A stretch of DNA of 64,000 nucleotides from Pandoraea sp. (lineage in GTDB: Bacteria; Pseudomonadota; Gammaproteobacteria; Burkholderiales; Burkholderiaceae): the NCBI GenBank assembly GCA_031291335.1, contig JARLJF010000210.1, positions 1-64,000 of the forward strand, given 5' to 3'. The position numbers and the translations under genes were made by a program. Below are positions 1 through 8,783 of this stretch, piece after piece. Below the pieces are notes generated by a model that saw only the letters and a list, made by a program, of their open reading frames with translations, ran no database searches and was not told the DNA's origin. Numbering within the stretch: position 1 is the stretch's first letter; each line of letters begins with the position of its first letter.

Positions 1-864
1 CAACTGCCGCCGTATCGCCGTCCGCTCAACACCGTGTTCCAGCAGTACGCGCTGTTCCCCCACATGCGCGTGCTCGAGAACGTCGCCTACGGACCGCGCC
101 GCCAAGGTGTGTCACGTGACGAAGCCACAAAGCGCTCGCGTGAGGCGCTGGCGATGGTCGGGCTCGAGAACTTCGGCGAGCGCTATCCGCGTGAGCTTTC
201 GGGCGGACAGCAGCAACGTGTTGCGCTTGCACGCGCTATCGTCAATCGTCCGAAGCTGCTGCTGCTCGATGAACCGCTCTCGGCGCTCGACATGAAATTG
301 CGCAAGCGCATGCAACTGGAACTCAAGCACTTGCAGGAGCGCCTCGGCATCGCCTTCGTGTTCGTGACACACGATCAGGAAGAGGCGATGACGATGGCAG
401 ACCGCATCGTCGTCATGAACTCCGGCCGCATCGAGCAAGTGGGTACGGGGATCGACATCTATCGCCGTCCGGCAACGCGCTTCGTCACCGAATTCATCGG
501 CGACGCCAACATGATCGCGTTCGACGTGCGCGACGGCGCGCTGCATCTCGACATGACAACGCCAGCGCACTGGCAAGTGCCCTCTACGACGCCGGTGCGC
601 GGTGTTGCCGTGCTGCGTCCGGAGGAATTGCATGTCGTCGCAGAGGCTGCCAACGCGGCGTCCGACACCCCGGCGTGCCGCATGCGAGGCGTGCTGGCCG
701 ACATCGTCGACATCGGCAGTCATGCGCTCCTTTATGCCGACGTCGGTGCGCATCGCATCGTCGCGCGCACGACGAGTGGTATCGCCGCGACGCTGCGCAA
801 GGGAGCGGACGTGCACTTGGGCTTCGACCCCGCGAACGTGCATCTGATCGGGGATGCGGCATGA
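1..864 (+). CDS. ABC importer ATPase, polyamine/opine type (5' end missing)
   Basis: ATP-hydrolysing subunit of a PotA-like importer. The reading frame is open from base 1, so the start codon and Walker A lie upstream of the window. Visible in order are the Q-loop ([11 protein letters not shown]), the ABC signature [14 protein letters not shown], Walker [13 protein letters not shown] and the switch histidine in [10 protein letters not shown], then a C-terminal region of about 120 residues that fits a TOBE domain. The stop overlaps the start of the first permease (ATGA), so the genes are translationally coupled. The solute-binding protein is probably upstream and unseen. The proline-racemase-family gene downstream suggests the cargo is an amino or imino acid rather than a polyamine, which is inference. 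Confidence 0.93.
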   Translation, partial: QLPPYRRPLNTVFQQYALFPHMRVLENVAYGPRRQGVSRDEATKRSREALAMVGLENFGERYPRELSGGQQQRVALARAIVNRPKLLLLDEPLSALDMKLRKRMQLELKHLQERLGIAFVFVTHDQEEAMTMADRIVVMNSGRIEQVGTGIDIYRRPATRFVTEFIGDANMIAFDVRDGALHLDMTTPAHWQVPSTTPVRGVAVLRPEELHVVAEAANAASDTPACRMRGVLADIVDIGSHALLYADVGAHRIVARTTSGIAATLRKGADVHLGFDPANVHLIGDAA

Positions 865-1751
865 CCCCGGCCTTGTCGCTTCCCGCGCACCACGAGGGAA
901 CGCACAGGCTGCGACTGGCGCCTGTGTGGATGATCGGCGTGCCATTGTTGTTCTTCGCCGCATTTTTCCTCGCACCTCTGGCCGTCGTGCTGGTGGCGAG
1001 CCTCACCTCCGCAAACGGCATCGGGCTGTCGGCACTGACGTTCGCGAACTATGCGCGGGTGCTCGCCGATCACTATCACTGGGACGTCACGCTCGTCACC
1101 TTCCGTATCGCGTGTCTCACGACAGTGTTCTGCGTGCTGCTGGGCTATCCGCTCGCCTGGTATCTCGTGCGCATCGTCCGCTGGCAGGCGTGGCGGCGGG
1201 CGTGCGTGATCCTGCTCGTGGTGCCGATGCTCACGAGCAATATCGTGCGCTCGTTCGGCTGGATGGTATTGCTCGGGCGCAACGGATTGATCAACGAGGC
1301 ATTGCTCGCGACGGGACAGATCGAGCGTCCGATTCGCTTTCTCGGCACGGAGACGGGCATCCTCATCGGCATGGTGTACGTGCTGCTGCCGTTCGTCGTG
1401 CTGGCGGTCGGCAATTCGCTGGCACGGGTGGACACATCACTCGAACAAGCGTCCGCCGATCTGGGGGCGAGGCCGTACGAGACGTTCTTTCACGTAACGT
1501 TGCCATTGACGATGCCGGGCATCGTGGCGGGCGCCATCATGGTCTTCACGCTGGCGGTCTCGGCGTACGTCACGCCCGCATTGCTCTCGGGAGGTCGTGT
1601 GACGGTGCTGTCGATGCTGATCTTCCAGCAATACAGCTCGACGTTCGATGTTCATTACGGTGGTGCGCTCAGCATCGTGTTGCTGGTGTTCACGTTGGCG
1701 ATGGTGGCGTTAGCCGGGCGCATCGGCGTGGTGCGTGGAGGTGTCCGATGA
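861..1751 (+). CDS. ABC importer inner-membrane permease 1 (PotB-like)
   Basis: A 296-residue integral membrane subunit. A hydrophobic segment ([20 protein letters not shown]) follows a short N-terminal tail, and about six membrane spans can be counted. The EAA loop that docks on the ATPase is at roughly residues 193-215 ([17 protein letters not shown]...LPLTMPG). The ATG at 861 overlaps the ATPase stop and is preferred over any longer version because it gives a normal PotB length. Its own stop overlaps the next permease start. Together the two permeases form the heterodimeric pore of the importer. Family assignment is firm and substrate is unknown. Confidence 0.93.
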   Translation: MTPALSLPAHHEGTHRLRLAPVWMIGVPLLFFAAFFLAPLAVVLVASLTSANGIGLSALTFANYARVLADHYHWDVTLVTFRIACLTTVFCVLLGYPLAWYLVRIVRWQAWRRACVILLVVPMLTSNIVRSFGWMVLLGRNGLINEALLATGQIERPIRFLGTETGILIGMVYVLLPFVVLAVGNSLARVDTSLEQASADLGARPYETFFHVTLPLTMPGIVAGAIMVFTLAVSAYVTPALLSGGRVTVLSMLIFQQYSSTFDVHYGGALSIVLLVFTLAMVALAGRIGVVRGGVR

Positions 1752-2536
1752 TTGCGCGCTTTTCCGTTCGCCTCGTGGCATGGGCCGTACTCGCTTACCT
1801 GATGTTGCCGCTCGTGGTGATTCTCGGCAGTTCGCTGACCCGCACCGAGTTTCTGGCGTTTCCGCCGCAGGGCATCACGTTGCACTGGTACCAGCAGATG
1901 CTGCACGACCAGAGTTATCTGGCGGCCTTTTCGACGAGCACGACGCTGGCGCTGACCGCCACGGTGTTGTCGCTCCTGCTGACGGTGCCTGCATCGCTGG
2001 TGCTGGCGCGTTACGAGTTTCGTGGCAAGGGCACGCTGACGGCGATTCTGATGGCGCCGTTGACGCTGCCGCACATTGTGCTCGGCGCCGCGTTGCTGCA
2101 GTTCGGCGGGTACTTCGGGCTGACGCGCAGCTTCCTCTCGCTGCTGATCGGTCACACGATCATCGTGGCGCCCTTCGTGCTGCGCTCGGTGCTCTCGATG
2201 ATGACGCCGGAGCAGCGGGCGCTGGAGGAGGCCTCGAGCGATCTGGGCGCGAATCCGTGGACGACGTTCTTTCTCGTCATCCTGCCGCGCATTCGGCCGG
2301 GCATTGTGACCGGATCGATCTTCGCGTTCATCTCGTCATGGATCAACGTCGAGCTGTCGATCTTCAACACGACGGCTGATCTCAACACTATTCCGGTCAA
2401 GTTGTTCAACTACGTGCAGTACACGATCGACCCGACGATCGCCGCGGTGTCCGGCGCGACGATTCTGGTAGCCGTTGTGGCGATCGTGATCCTGGATATC
2501 ACCATCGGTCTCGACATGTTGTCCGACCGCAGCTAA
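1748..2536 (+). CDS. ABC importer inner-membrane permease 2 (PotC-like)
   Basis: A 262-residue membrane permease paired with the preceding one. The N-terminal span reads LVAWAVLAYLMLPLVVILGS and the EAA loop is near residues 158-185 (LEEASSDLGANPWTTFFLVILP). The ATG overlaps the stop of permease 1 by four bases. The frame remains open far upstream, but that extension only mirrors permease 1 and is rejected. It ends 30 bases before the proline-racemase-family gene, so all four are probably one operon. Confidence 0.92.
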   Translation: MIARFSVRLVAWAVLAYLMLPLVVILGSSLTRTEFLAFPPQGITLHWYQQMLHDQSYLAAFSTSTTLALTATVLSLLLTVPASLVLARYEFRGKGTLTAILMAPLTLPHIVLGAALLQFGGYFGLTRSFLSLLIGHTIIVAPFVLRSVLSMMTPEQRALEEASSDLGANPWTTFFLVILPRIRPGIVTGSIFAFISSWINVELSIFNTTADLNTIPVKLFNYVQYTIDPTIAAVSGATILVAVVAIVILDITIGLDMLSDRS

Positions 2537-2566
2537 TCCCCAACCGACTCTCCTGGAGCAATTGTT

Positions 2567-3580
2567 ATGCGCAAGCAAGACGCGTTCGACGTCATCTACA
2601 CCCATACCGAAGGTGAGCCGCTTTGCATCATCCATAGCGGCATTCCGTATCCGGCAGGGTCCACCATTCTGGAAAAGCGTGCTTTCCTCGAAGCCAACTA
2701 CGACTGGCTGCGTATGGCCCTGATGCGTGAGCCGCGCGGCCACCGCGACATGTTCGGTGTGTTCCTCACGCCGCCGTCGAGCCAGGAGTTCGACGCAGGT
2801 CTGATCTACATCGACGGCACCGAGTACTCGCATATGTGCGGCCACGGCACGATCGCCGTTGCGATGGCAATGGTCGCCCACGGGTTCGTGCCGCGCGGCC
2901 CGAACGGCATCACGCGCATTCGCTTCGAGACGACTGCCGGTCTTGTGGTCGCGGAAGTTGCCACCGAAGGCGACGAAGTGCTCTGGACGCGCTTCGAAAA
3001 CGTGCCCGCCTATGTCGCGGCGCAGGACGTTCCGGTGCATCTGCCGGGCTACGGCGATCTCAAGGCTGACATCGTCTGGGGTGGCAACTACTTCGGCATC
3101 GTCGACCTGAATAGCTGCAACCTCCGGATCTCGCCGGAGAACGGCAGCGAGCTGTCGCGTCTGGGCTTGCTGGTGCGCGACCAGATCAACGCGAAGATGC
3201 GCATCCAGCATCCGACGCAGGCGCACGTGAATAACCTGAACTACGTGACGTTCTGGCATTCGCCCACGATTGAAGGCGCGTTCTACAAGAACGTTCACGT
3301 GTTCAGCGCCGGGCAGCTCGATCGTTCGCCGGGCGGCACGGGCACCAGCGCGATGATGGCGATGTTCGAAGCGCGGGGCCAACTGAAGATGAACCAACCG
3401 ATCCTGACGGAAGGCTTGCTCGGTAGCGGCACGTTCGAGGGTTGCCTGCTCGGCGAAGTGGACCTGAACGGCACGCGTGCCGTGCGACCGACGGTCAAGG
3501 GCACGGCCAGCGTGCTGGGCACCGCGCGCTGGGTCATCGATCGCAAGGACCCGGTAGGCGCAGGGTTCCTGGTGCGGTAA
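2567..3580 (+). CDS. Proline racemase / hydroxyproline epimerase family enzyme with Cys-to-Gly second site
   Basis: A 337-residue cytoplasmic protein of the PF05544 fold (proline racemase, 4-hydroxyproline 2-epimerase, trans-3-hydroxyproline dehydratase). The first active-site cysteine is present (Cys91 in MCGHGTIA). The second catalytic loop, usually SPCGTGT in racemases or SPTGTGT in the dehydratases, reads DRSPGGTGTSA, so residue 256 is glycine. Family knowledge says two thiols are needed for racemisation, hence a dehydratase-like or other one-base reaction is more likely. RBS CTGGAG precedes the ATG. It follows the ABC importer genes closely, which suggests the importer brings in its substrate. 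Exact substrate cannot be read. Confidence 0.85.
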   Translation: MRKQDAFDVIYTHTEGEPLCIIHSGIPYPAGSTILEKRAFLEANYDWLRMALMREPRGHRDMFGVFLTPPSSQEFDAGLIYIDGTEYSHMCGHGTIAVAMAMVAHGFVPRGPNGITRIRFETTAGLVVAEVATEGDEVLWTRFENVPAYVAAQDVPVHLPGYGDLKADIVWGGNYFGIVDLNSCNLRISPENGSELSRLGLLVRDQINAKMRIQHPTQAHVNNLNYVTFWHSPTIEGAFYKNVHVFSAGQLDRSPGGTGTSAMMAMFEARGQLKMNQPILTEGLLGSGTFEGCLLGEVDLNGTRAVRPTVKGTASVLGTARWVIDRKDPVGAGFLVR

Positions 3581-3599
3581 CTACCCTTTGGGGGGTAAG

Positions 3600-3643
3600 G
3601 GGGGGTATGGGAGAACGAGAGGTTCGCCCGTCCCCCATTTTTT
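3600..3643 (+). terminator. Probable intrinsic terminator after the racemase-family operon
   Basis: A G-run (3600-3605) can pair with CCCCC at 3632-3636 around an inner hairpin GAAC (3613-3616) / GTTC (3622-3625), followed by a run of six T at 3638-3643. It lies 20 bases after the stop codon. The stem is interrupted, so confidence is moderate. Confidence 0.5.
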
Positions 3644-3998
3644 CGTGACGACCCTATGGCGTCACCCTGAAGGCAGGCCTAGCGAGCGCTTTTCAGGCGA
3701 TATTCACGTCTTTCACCGCGCGCCAACGCCAGACGTGGCGCGGGATATTGCGACAGGCAAAACACGACGCGAAATTCGCGTTATTCATATGCCTGTGTGG
3801 CGAATTTATATGCGCTGGCCACCGTTTCATCCATAGCGCAAATAGTTGGTTCCTCCATCGCGACCCACTGAATAGCATGGGCTCGCCCGCCTGCGTTGCC
3901 GCAGTCCGTACGCAACGACACATCGATAACAGCCCTCAGGCGGGCGTTCTCGGCATTGTTCAACACGTCACGTAACACGTACTTTGGGGGAAAGCGCA
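3644..3998. promoter_or_regulatory. 355-base intergenic region with inverted repeats upstream of the exporter gene
   Basis: No convincing gene is present. The region is less GC-rich than its surroundings in its middle. A perfect 10-base inverted repeat, CGCCCGCCTG at 3884-3893 and CAGGCGGGCG at 3937-3946, encloses a second one, CGTTGC at 3894-3899 and GCAACG at 3912-3917. The structure ends 52 bases before the exporter start and could be a leader or an operator. No known riboswitch class is recognised. Confidence 0.4.
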
Positions 3999-5468
3999 AT
4001 GGCGGAAGCCACCACTACACCACACGTTGCAGCCACGAAGCCACTGAATGAAGACTGGCTCGCGGTCATTCTCGGCCTGGTCATCGTTGCCGCTGGCCTG
4101 ATAGGCGTCTCGGGGACCGATCCGATCGGCTGGGTCGTCACGACTCGTGTCTGGGTCGACCCTGCCGCCGCGCTCGCGCCGGCGACGGCGGGCTACGGAC
4201 GCCTTGGCGGGATCGGCGCCTTTGTCCTCACCTGGCTCGTCCTGACAGCCGTCCTGTCGCTGGGCGCCGCGTCGCTACAGCAAGATGCCAAGCGTTTCGC
4301 CATTCGTTTCTCCGTACTGTTCTGGCTGGCTTATGCCAGTTGGTTCGTGGGCAGCTATGCGCATCTGGCAGCCGTCACGTCCGCCGAGCAGGCCAAGTTC
4401 GGCATCGACTGGTCGCTGCGCCTGACCAACGAGGGCGGCTACATCGTCGCGCTACTCGCGGGGCTGGTGATCGCAAACGTCTTTCCGGGCGCGACGGCCT
4501 GGCTCTCGGACGCCGTGCGGCCCGAGTGGTACATCAAGACGGCCATCGTCGTACTGGGCGCGTTCATCGCCGTGACGGTGGCGGAGCGCCTGTCGTTCGC
4601 GTCGTCGATCCTGTTGCGGGGCATCGCCGCCATCGTCGAGGCTTATCTGATCTATTGGTCGGTCGTGTACTTCATCGCGCGAAAGTGGTTCCGCTTCCCG
4701 CGCGAATGGGCCGTGCCGCTGGCATCGGGTATTTCGATTTGCGGTGTCGCCGCAGCCATCTCGACCGGGAGCGCCATTCGCGCACGTCCGGCCATTCCCG
4801 TGCTGGTGTCGTCGCTCGTCGTCGTGTTCGCGGTCATTGAACTGTTGATACTGCCTTTCCTCGCACAACACTTTCTCGCTAACGATCCGCTGGTCGCTGC
4901 CGCGTGGCTGGGCCTTGCGGTGAAGACCGACGGTGCTGCCGTGGCCGGCGGCGCTATCACGGAGGCGCTGATCAACGCGAAGGCTGCTGCGGGCGGCACG
5001 AACTATGCGGCGGGCTGGATCGTCGGCACGACCGCCACCATCAAGGTGTTCATCGATATCTTCATCGGCGTGTGGTCGTTCATCCTTGCCTGGATCTGGA
5101 CGAATCACATCAACGTCACCGATCCGTCGAACCGTGCGCGTCCGCGCGAGATCTGGGAACGCTTCCCGAAGTTCATCATCGGCTTCGTGGTGACGTTCGC
5201 CGTCGCGTTGGGTCTGTCGCTCGCTGGCGGCCCGGAAGTCGCGGCAAAGATCAAAGGGGCGGTCGGTGAAGCCAACAACTTCCGTGTCATCTTCTTTGTA
5301 CTGACGTTCTTCTCCATCGGGCTGCTTTCGAATTTCCGCAAGCTGTGGGCGGAAGGCATCGGCAAACTTGCCGCCGTCTATGTGATCAGCCTCTTCGGGT
5401 TCGTGATCTGGGTGGGCCTGCTCATTTCATGGCTGTTCTTCCACGGCGTGAAGCCGCCGCTCGCCTGA
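3999..5468 (+). CDS. Putative sulfate exporter family transporter (YeiH/UPF0324-like)
   Basis: A 489-residue inner-membrane protein with about eleven hydrophobic spans. The conserved-looking stretch AAWLGLAVKTDGAAVAGGAI near residues 303-322 resembles the core of the Cons_hypoth698 (putative sulfate exporter) family, and the protein is longer than the roughly 350-residue E. coli YeiH. The ATG at 3999 is chosen over an in-frame TTG at 3984; GGGGGAA lies upstream. The adjacent sulfonate-type ABC importer on the other strand makes sulfate or sulfite export after desulfonation a reasonable role, but no desulfonating enzyme is in the window. Family call is from memory of the motif pattern and should be treated as probable. 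Confidence 0.6.
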   Translation: MAEATTTPHVAATKPLNEDWLAVILGLVIVAAGLIGVSGTDPIGWVVTTRVWVDPAAALAPATAGYGRLGGIGAFVLTWLVLTAVLSLGAASLQQDAKRFAIRFSVLFWLAYASWFVGSYAHLAAVTSAEQAKFGIDWSLRLTNEGGYIVALLAGLVIANVFPGATAWLSDAVRPEWYIKTAIVVLGAFIAVTVAERLSFASSILLRGIAAIVEAYLIYWSVVYFIARKWFRFPREWAVPLASGISICGVAAAISTGSAIRARPAIPVLVSSLVVVFAVIELLILPFLAQHFLANDPLVAAAWLGLAVKTDGAAVAGGAITEALINAKAAAGGTNYAAGWIVGTTATIKVFIDIFIGVWSFILAWIWTNHINVTDPSNRARPREIWERFPKFIIGFVVTFAVALGLSLAGGPEVAAKIKGAVGEANNFRVIFFVLTFFSIGLLSNFRKLWAEGIGKLAAVYVISLFGFVIWVGLLISWLFFHGVKPPLA

Positions 5469-5502
5469 GCGTGTCTGGATCGACCCCTATCTCATATCTC
5501 GC

Positions 5503-5544
5503 TGACTCAATCTCTCTGACTCAATCTCTCTGACTCAATCTCGC
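5503..5544. repeat. Three tandem copies of a 14-base unit
   Basis: The unit TGACTCAATCTCTC occurs at 5503-5516 and 5517-5530 exactly and at 5531-5544 with one changed base. The repeats fill most of the gap between the exporter stop and the microprotein start and end just before its RBS. Confidence 0.9.
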
Positions 5545-5557
5545 AAGGAATCGCATC

Positions 5558-5719
5558 ATGTCCGATCTGAACGAACTGTCGAAGGCCATCGCCGAAGTCC
5601 CTGATGAACCGTTGCTGCCCATCGAGAAGAAGCTGATCGCAGGCAGTCTGACGCTGGGCATTGTGTTGCTGGTCGTGCTCGGCATCGTCAATCACTTTCT
5701 GCCGGTCGCTACGATCTGA
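5558..5719 (+). CDS. 53-residue single-span membrane microprotein
   Basis: A short gene with RBS AAGGA twelve bases before its ATG. The N-terminal half is charged and acidic (MSDLNELSKAIAEVPDEPLL) and the C-terminal half forms one clear membrane span (SLTLGIVLLVVLGIVNHFL). It has no signal-peptide cleavage site. It lies 89 bases after the exporter on the same strand, and codon use looks like its neighbours, so it may be an accessory subunit of that exporter. No homologous family is recognised. Confidence 0.7.
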   Translation: MSDLNELSKAIAEVPDEPLLPIEKKLIAGSLTLGIVLLVVLGIVNHFLPVATI

Positions 5720-5738
5720 TCGCGGGTAAGGAGCCTCG

Positions 5739-5793
5739 CCGCCCCGAGGGTCGTGACGTTGAGATGCCGCAACGTGATGGCGCTTCGGGGTGG
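5739..5793. terminator. Hairpin between convergent genes
   Basis: CCGCCCCGA at 5739-5747 pairs with TCGGGGTGG at 5785-5793 (one G-U pair), enclosing a second stem ACGTTG 5756-5761 / CAACGT 5770-5775. It lies between the microprotein stop and the stop of the convergent ABC ATPase. There is no T-run, so it may act as a bidirectional terminator or 3' end stabiliser. Confidence 0.4.
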
Positions 5794-6549
5794 TTACACA
5801 GTACCCAGCGCGATGCCTTCCAGCAATTCGTCCCGCAACGCTTCTATTGCCGGCGCGCGCAGATCACGGGGACGAGGCGCATCGATACGCACCTCTCGCA
5901 GGGTGTGGCTAGGACGGTCGTCGCCCGCAGGCGACAGCAGGAGCACGCGATCGGACAGTTGCAATGCCTCGTCCAGATCGTGCGTGACGAGCAGCGCCGT
6001 CGTACCGTGCGCGTGTGCGAGGGTGAGCAGAACGCGCTGAAGGCGGGAGCGCGTAATGGCGTCGACAGCACTGAAAGGCTCGTCGAGCAACAACAGATCC
6101 GGTTCGGTGAACAGTCCGCGTGCCAGGGCAACGCGTTGCGCCATACCGCCAGACAATTGCTTGGGCAGGGCATCTCGAACGTTCGAGAGACCCACTTCTC
6201 CGAGAAGTGCATCAACGCGTGGATCGCCTCCTTTCCGATGCCCGGCAGCGAAAGCGATGTTGTCTGCGACACTGAGCCACGGCAGCAGTCTCGGCTCTTG
6301 AAAGATCATGCCGATTCGATCGGAGGGGCCACGGGTCAACTGTTGCGCCAACAGGACCGAGCCTTCCGCATGCGGGTCAAGACCTGCAATGGCCCGCAGC
6401 ATCGTGCTTTTTCCGCATCCGCTCGGACCGACCAGACTCACGATCTCGCCGCGTTGCAGTTCGAACGACACACGGTCGAACACCGTGCGGTTGCCGAAAC
6501 GTCGCGTGAGCGCGCGCACCTCCAGCAAGGGGGCGGGCGACGGGCTCAT
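5794..6549 (-). CDS. Sulfonate/nitrate/taurine-type ABC importer ATPase (SsuB-like)
   Basis: A 251-residue ATPase of the SsuB/TauB group. Walker A is GPSGCGKST, the Q-loop is IFQEPRLLPW (the LLPW sequence is typical of this group), the signature is LSGGMAQRVALARG, Walker B LLLLDEPFSAVD and the H-loop LVTHDLDEA. The chosen ATG at 6549 overlaps the permease stop by four bases; a GTG further upstream would run deep into the permease gene. It is the last gene of a three-gene operon with permease and binding protein. Confidence 0.92.
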   Translation of the reverse strand: MSPSPAPLLEVRALTRRFGNRTVFDRVSFELQRGEIVSLVGPSGCGKSTMLRAIAGLDPHAEGSVLLAQQLTRGPSDRIGMIFQEPRLLPWLSVADNIAFAAGHRKGGDPRVDALLGEVGLSNVRDALPKQLSGGMAQRVALARGLFTEPDLLLLDEPFSAVDAITRSRLQRVLLTLAHAHGTTALLVTHDLDEALQLSDRVLLLSPAGDDRPSHTLREVRIDAPRPRDLRAPAIEALRDELLEGIALGTV

Positions 6550-7412
6550 GGCGTGTCTCCGGAAACGTGCCGCGCGTCGCGCCATGACAGCACGTGAGCT
6601 TCTATCAGCTTGAATGCGCCGTCGCTCAGCTTGCCGAGCAACGCCAGCAGCAGAATGGCACCGAAGACGAGGTCGGGGCGGCCGGTCTCACGTCCGTCGC
6701 TGAGCAGATAGCCGAGCCCTCGTGTGGCGGCGATCAGTTCCGCAGCCACCATGAACATCCAGGCGAGGCTCAGTCCCGTGCGCAACCCCGTGAAGATCTG
6801 CGGCATGGACGCCGGCAGAAGAATGCGCGTGAACATGGCGCGCGTGCTCAACCGGTTCACCTGACCGAATTCGATCAGCTTGCGGTCGACGCCATGAATT
6901 CCGGCGACCACGCTCAATTGCACGGGGAAGAAGGCGCCGACGGCGACGAGGGTGATCTTCGGCGCTTCGTCGATCCCCATCCATAGCAACAGGATCGGTA
7001 CCCAGGCAAGCGACGGAATGGCACGTAGCGCCTGGAACGTCGGATCGAGCAGGGCATCGGCACGACGGCTCAAGCCCATGATCGCGCCGATCAGCAACGC
7101 GAGCGCAGCGCCGATGGCAAAGCCGGCATAGACGCGTGCGGCACTGGCGCCAACGTGACGCGCCAGGCGTGCGGCACCGAGATCCGACAAGGTCTGCAAG
7201 ATCGCGCTGGGCGCCGGGACGAGATTCGCCGGTAGCACTGAGGCGCGCACCAGCCCTTCGATGACGGCGAGAAAGACAACCGGCAAAGCAAATCCCGCGT
7301 AGCGCCAAAGCCGCAACGTATCGCGTTGCGGCTTGTGGCGTCCGCCGGCGCCCGCAGACGCCGTCGAGGCATGACTCGCATCGAGTGCGAGCGTTTGTTC
7401 AGGGGCGGACAT
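6546..7412 (-). CDS. Sulfonate/taurine-type ABC importer permease (SsuC-like)
   Basis: A 288-residue inner-membrane permease with about six spans. A 35-residue hydrophilic N-terminus precedes the first span. Family signs include the LVPAPSAIL segment after span one and RAIPSLAWVPILLLWMGIDE in the central loop, both typical of SsuC/TauC. The EAA-like loop is around GIHGVDRKLIEFGQVNRLS to ILLPASMPQIFTGLR. The stop is coupled to the ATPase start. It works as a homodimer with the neighbouring ATPase. Confidence 0.92.
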   Translation of the reverse strand: MSAPEQTLALDASHASTASAGAGGRHKPQRDTLRLWRYAGFALPVVFLAVIEGLVRASVLPANLVPAPSAILQTLSDLGAARLARHVGASAARVYAGFAIGAALALLIGAIMGLSRRADALLDPTFQALRAIPSLAWVPILLLWMGIDEAPKITLVAVGAFFPVQLSVVAGIHGVDRKLIEFGQVNRLSTRAMFTRILLPASMPQIFTGLRTGLSLAWMFMVAAELIAATRGLGYLLSDGRETGRPDLVFGAILLLALLGKLSDGAFKLIEAHVLSWRDARHVSGDTP

Positions 7413-7442
7413 TGCCCGGTACTGAGTGAGTCTGCATCTGGC

Positions 7443-8474
7443 TCATTTCGCGCTGTTGCTGGCAATGACCGGCTGTGCGACCTTCGAGTCGATCAGTGCG
7501 TCGATGACCTTGTTGAGGTCGGTGCCACGCTTCACGAGCTGTTCGTCGACGAGTACCGGCGCGGCCGCCTTCAGCGCGGTGATCTGCTGGGCGCCGGGCT
7601 GCGGGTGACTGAAGTCGTTACGGGTGAGTTGCAGCTTGGCGACCGCGAGCGACACTTTCGATTCTTCCGAGATGATCTTCGCCGTATCGTCGGGGTGCGC
7701 GGCGATCCACGCGCGCGCTTTTTCGTAGACCTTCAACACGCGAGCCAAGGCGTCGGGGTGGTCCTTGATGAAGTCTTCCCGCGCGTTGAGCAGGCCCCAT
7801 GTGTTGAACTCGACGTTGCGATAGAGCAGGCGGGCACCGTTGACGACCTCGGCATCAGCCATGTGCGGATCGAGGCCAGCCCAGGCGTCGACCTGTCCGG
7901 TAACGAGTGCCGTGCGGCCATCCGGGTGTTGAAGATTCACGAGTTCGACGTCGTCACGCGTGAGCCCCACGGTATGCAGGGCACGCAATGTGAAGAGAAA
8001 CGGGTCGGTGCCCTTGGTGGCCGCGATCTTTTTGCCTTTGAGGTCGGCCAGACGCTTGATGGGGGAATCCTTGGGCACAACGAGCGCCGTCCATTCGGGA
8101 CGCGAGAAGACGTACACCGCGCGAATCGGGTTGCCGTTGGCCTTGGCGAGGACCGCAGCGAGTCCCGCGGTAGATCCGATATCGATAGCGCCGCTATTCA
8201 GATACTCGAGGGCGCGGTTGCTGCCGAGACTCAACACCCACTTCACCTGCGTGCGATCCGCATTGAATTCCTGTTCGAGCCAGCCGTTGCGCTTGATGAC
8301 GAGGCTTTCGGGGGAGTAGTACGCGTAGTCGAGCTTCAGTTCGGTGAGCGGCGCGGCGTGGGCGCCTCCGAAATGACCCAGCGTGAGCGCGGCGAATGCC
8401 GTCGTCATCAATTTACGAAGCACTGATGTGCGAAGCGCTGCCGTGAATGGTGCAAAACCCCGAACCGATGTCAT
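7443..8474 (-). CDS. Sulfonate-type ABC importer periplasmic binding protein (SsuA-like)
   Basis: A 343-residue exported binding protein of the SsuA/TauA/NMT1 fold. The N-terminus carries a long signal peptide ending near GGAHA, and the mature part begins PLTELKLDYAYYSPESLVI. Recognisable blocks are GSNRALEYLNSGAIDIGSTAG, LADLKGKKIAATKGTDP and GQVDAWAGLDPHMAD. The ATG at 8474 has AAGGA in front of it; an internal ATG at 8408 has no visible RBS. First gene of the minus-strand operon, divergent from the AraC gene. Confidence 0.9.
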   Translation of the reverse strand: MTSVRGFAPFTAALRTSVLRKLMTTAFAALTLGHFGGAHAAPLTELKLDYAYYSPESLVIKRNGWLEQEFNADRTQVKWVLSLGSNRALEYLNSGAIDIGSTAGLAAVLAKANGNPIRAVYVFSRPEWTALVVPKDSPIKRLADLKGKKIAATKGTDPFLFTLRALHTVGLTRDDVELVNLQHPDGRTALVTGQVDAWAGLDPHMADAEVVNGARLLYRNVEFNTWGLLNAREDFIKDHPDALARVLKVYEKARAWIAAHPDDTAKIISEESKVSLAVAKLQLTRNDFSHPQPGAQQITALKAAAPVLVDEQLVKRGTDLNKVIDALIDSKVAQPVIASNSAK

Positions 8475-8783
8475 CGATTGTCCTTATGGTCACGCGTACA
8501 TTGGGCTGTCAATGTAACGAAACCATTCACATTCGCGAACCAATTAAAAGTCAGAATCAAAGTTCTCCTGACGCTATTGCAGACATGGCGCGGCGATCCC
8601 GTCGAATGGGGCGGCAGTTTCAGGAAGCATTTAAAATGCGCGCAATCCGTCGATGGTGGCTCAACGCAGCAACGAGATTTCCGTCGTTGGTTGTCCTTCG
8701 CAATTCATGAGGGTTTGGTAAGCTTGGCTGCCAATGCGCATTGATCTGCCCGGTAGTGCCGGGCATGAAGAAGGGAAGTCATC
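8475..8783. promoter_or_regulatory. Divergent promoter region between SsuA-like gene and AraC gene
   Basis: A 309-base gap with no supported gene. It includes the most AT-rich stretch locally (about 8520-8570), a plausible place for back-to-back promoters. A perfect hairpin TGCCCGG (8747-8753) / CCGGGCA (8759-8765) lies 18 bases before the AraC start and could affect its translation. No consensus AraC site can be identified by eye. Confidence 0.4.
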
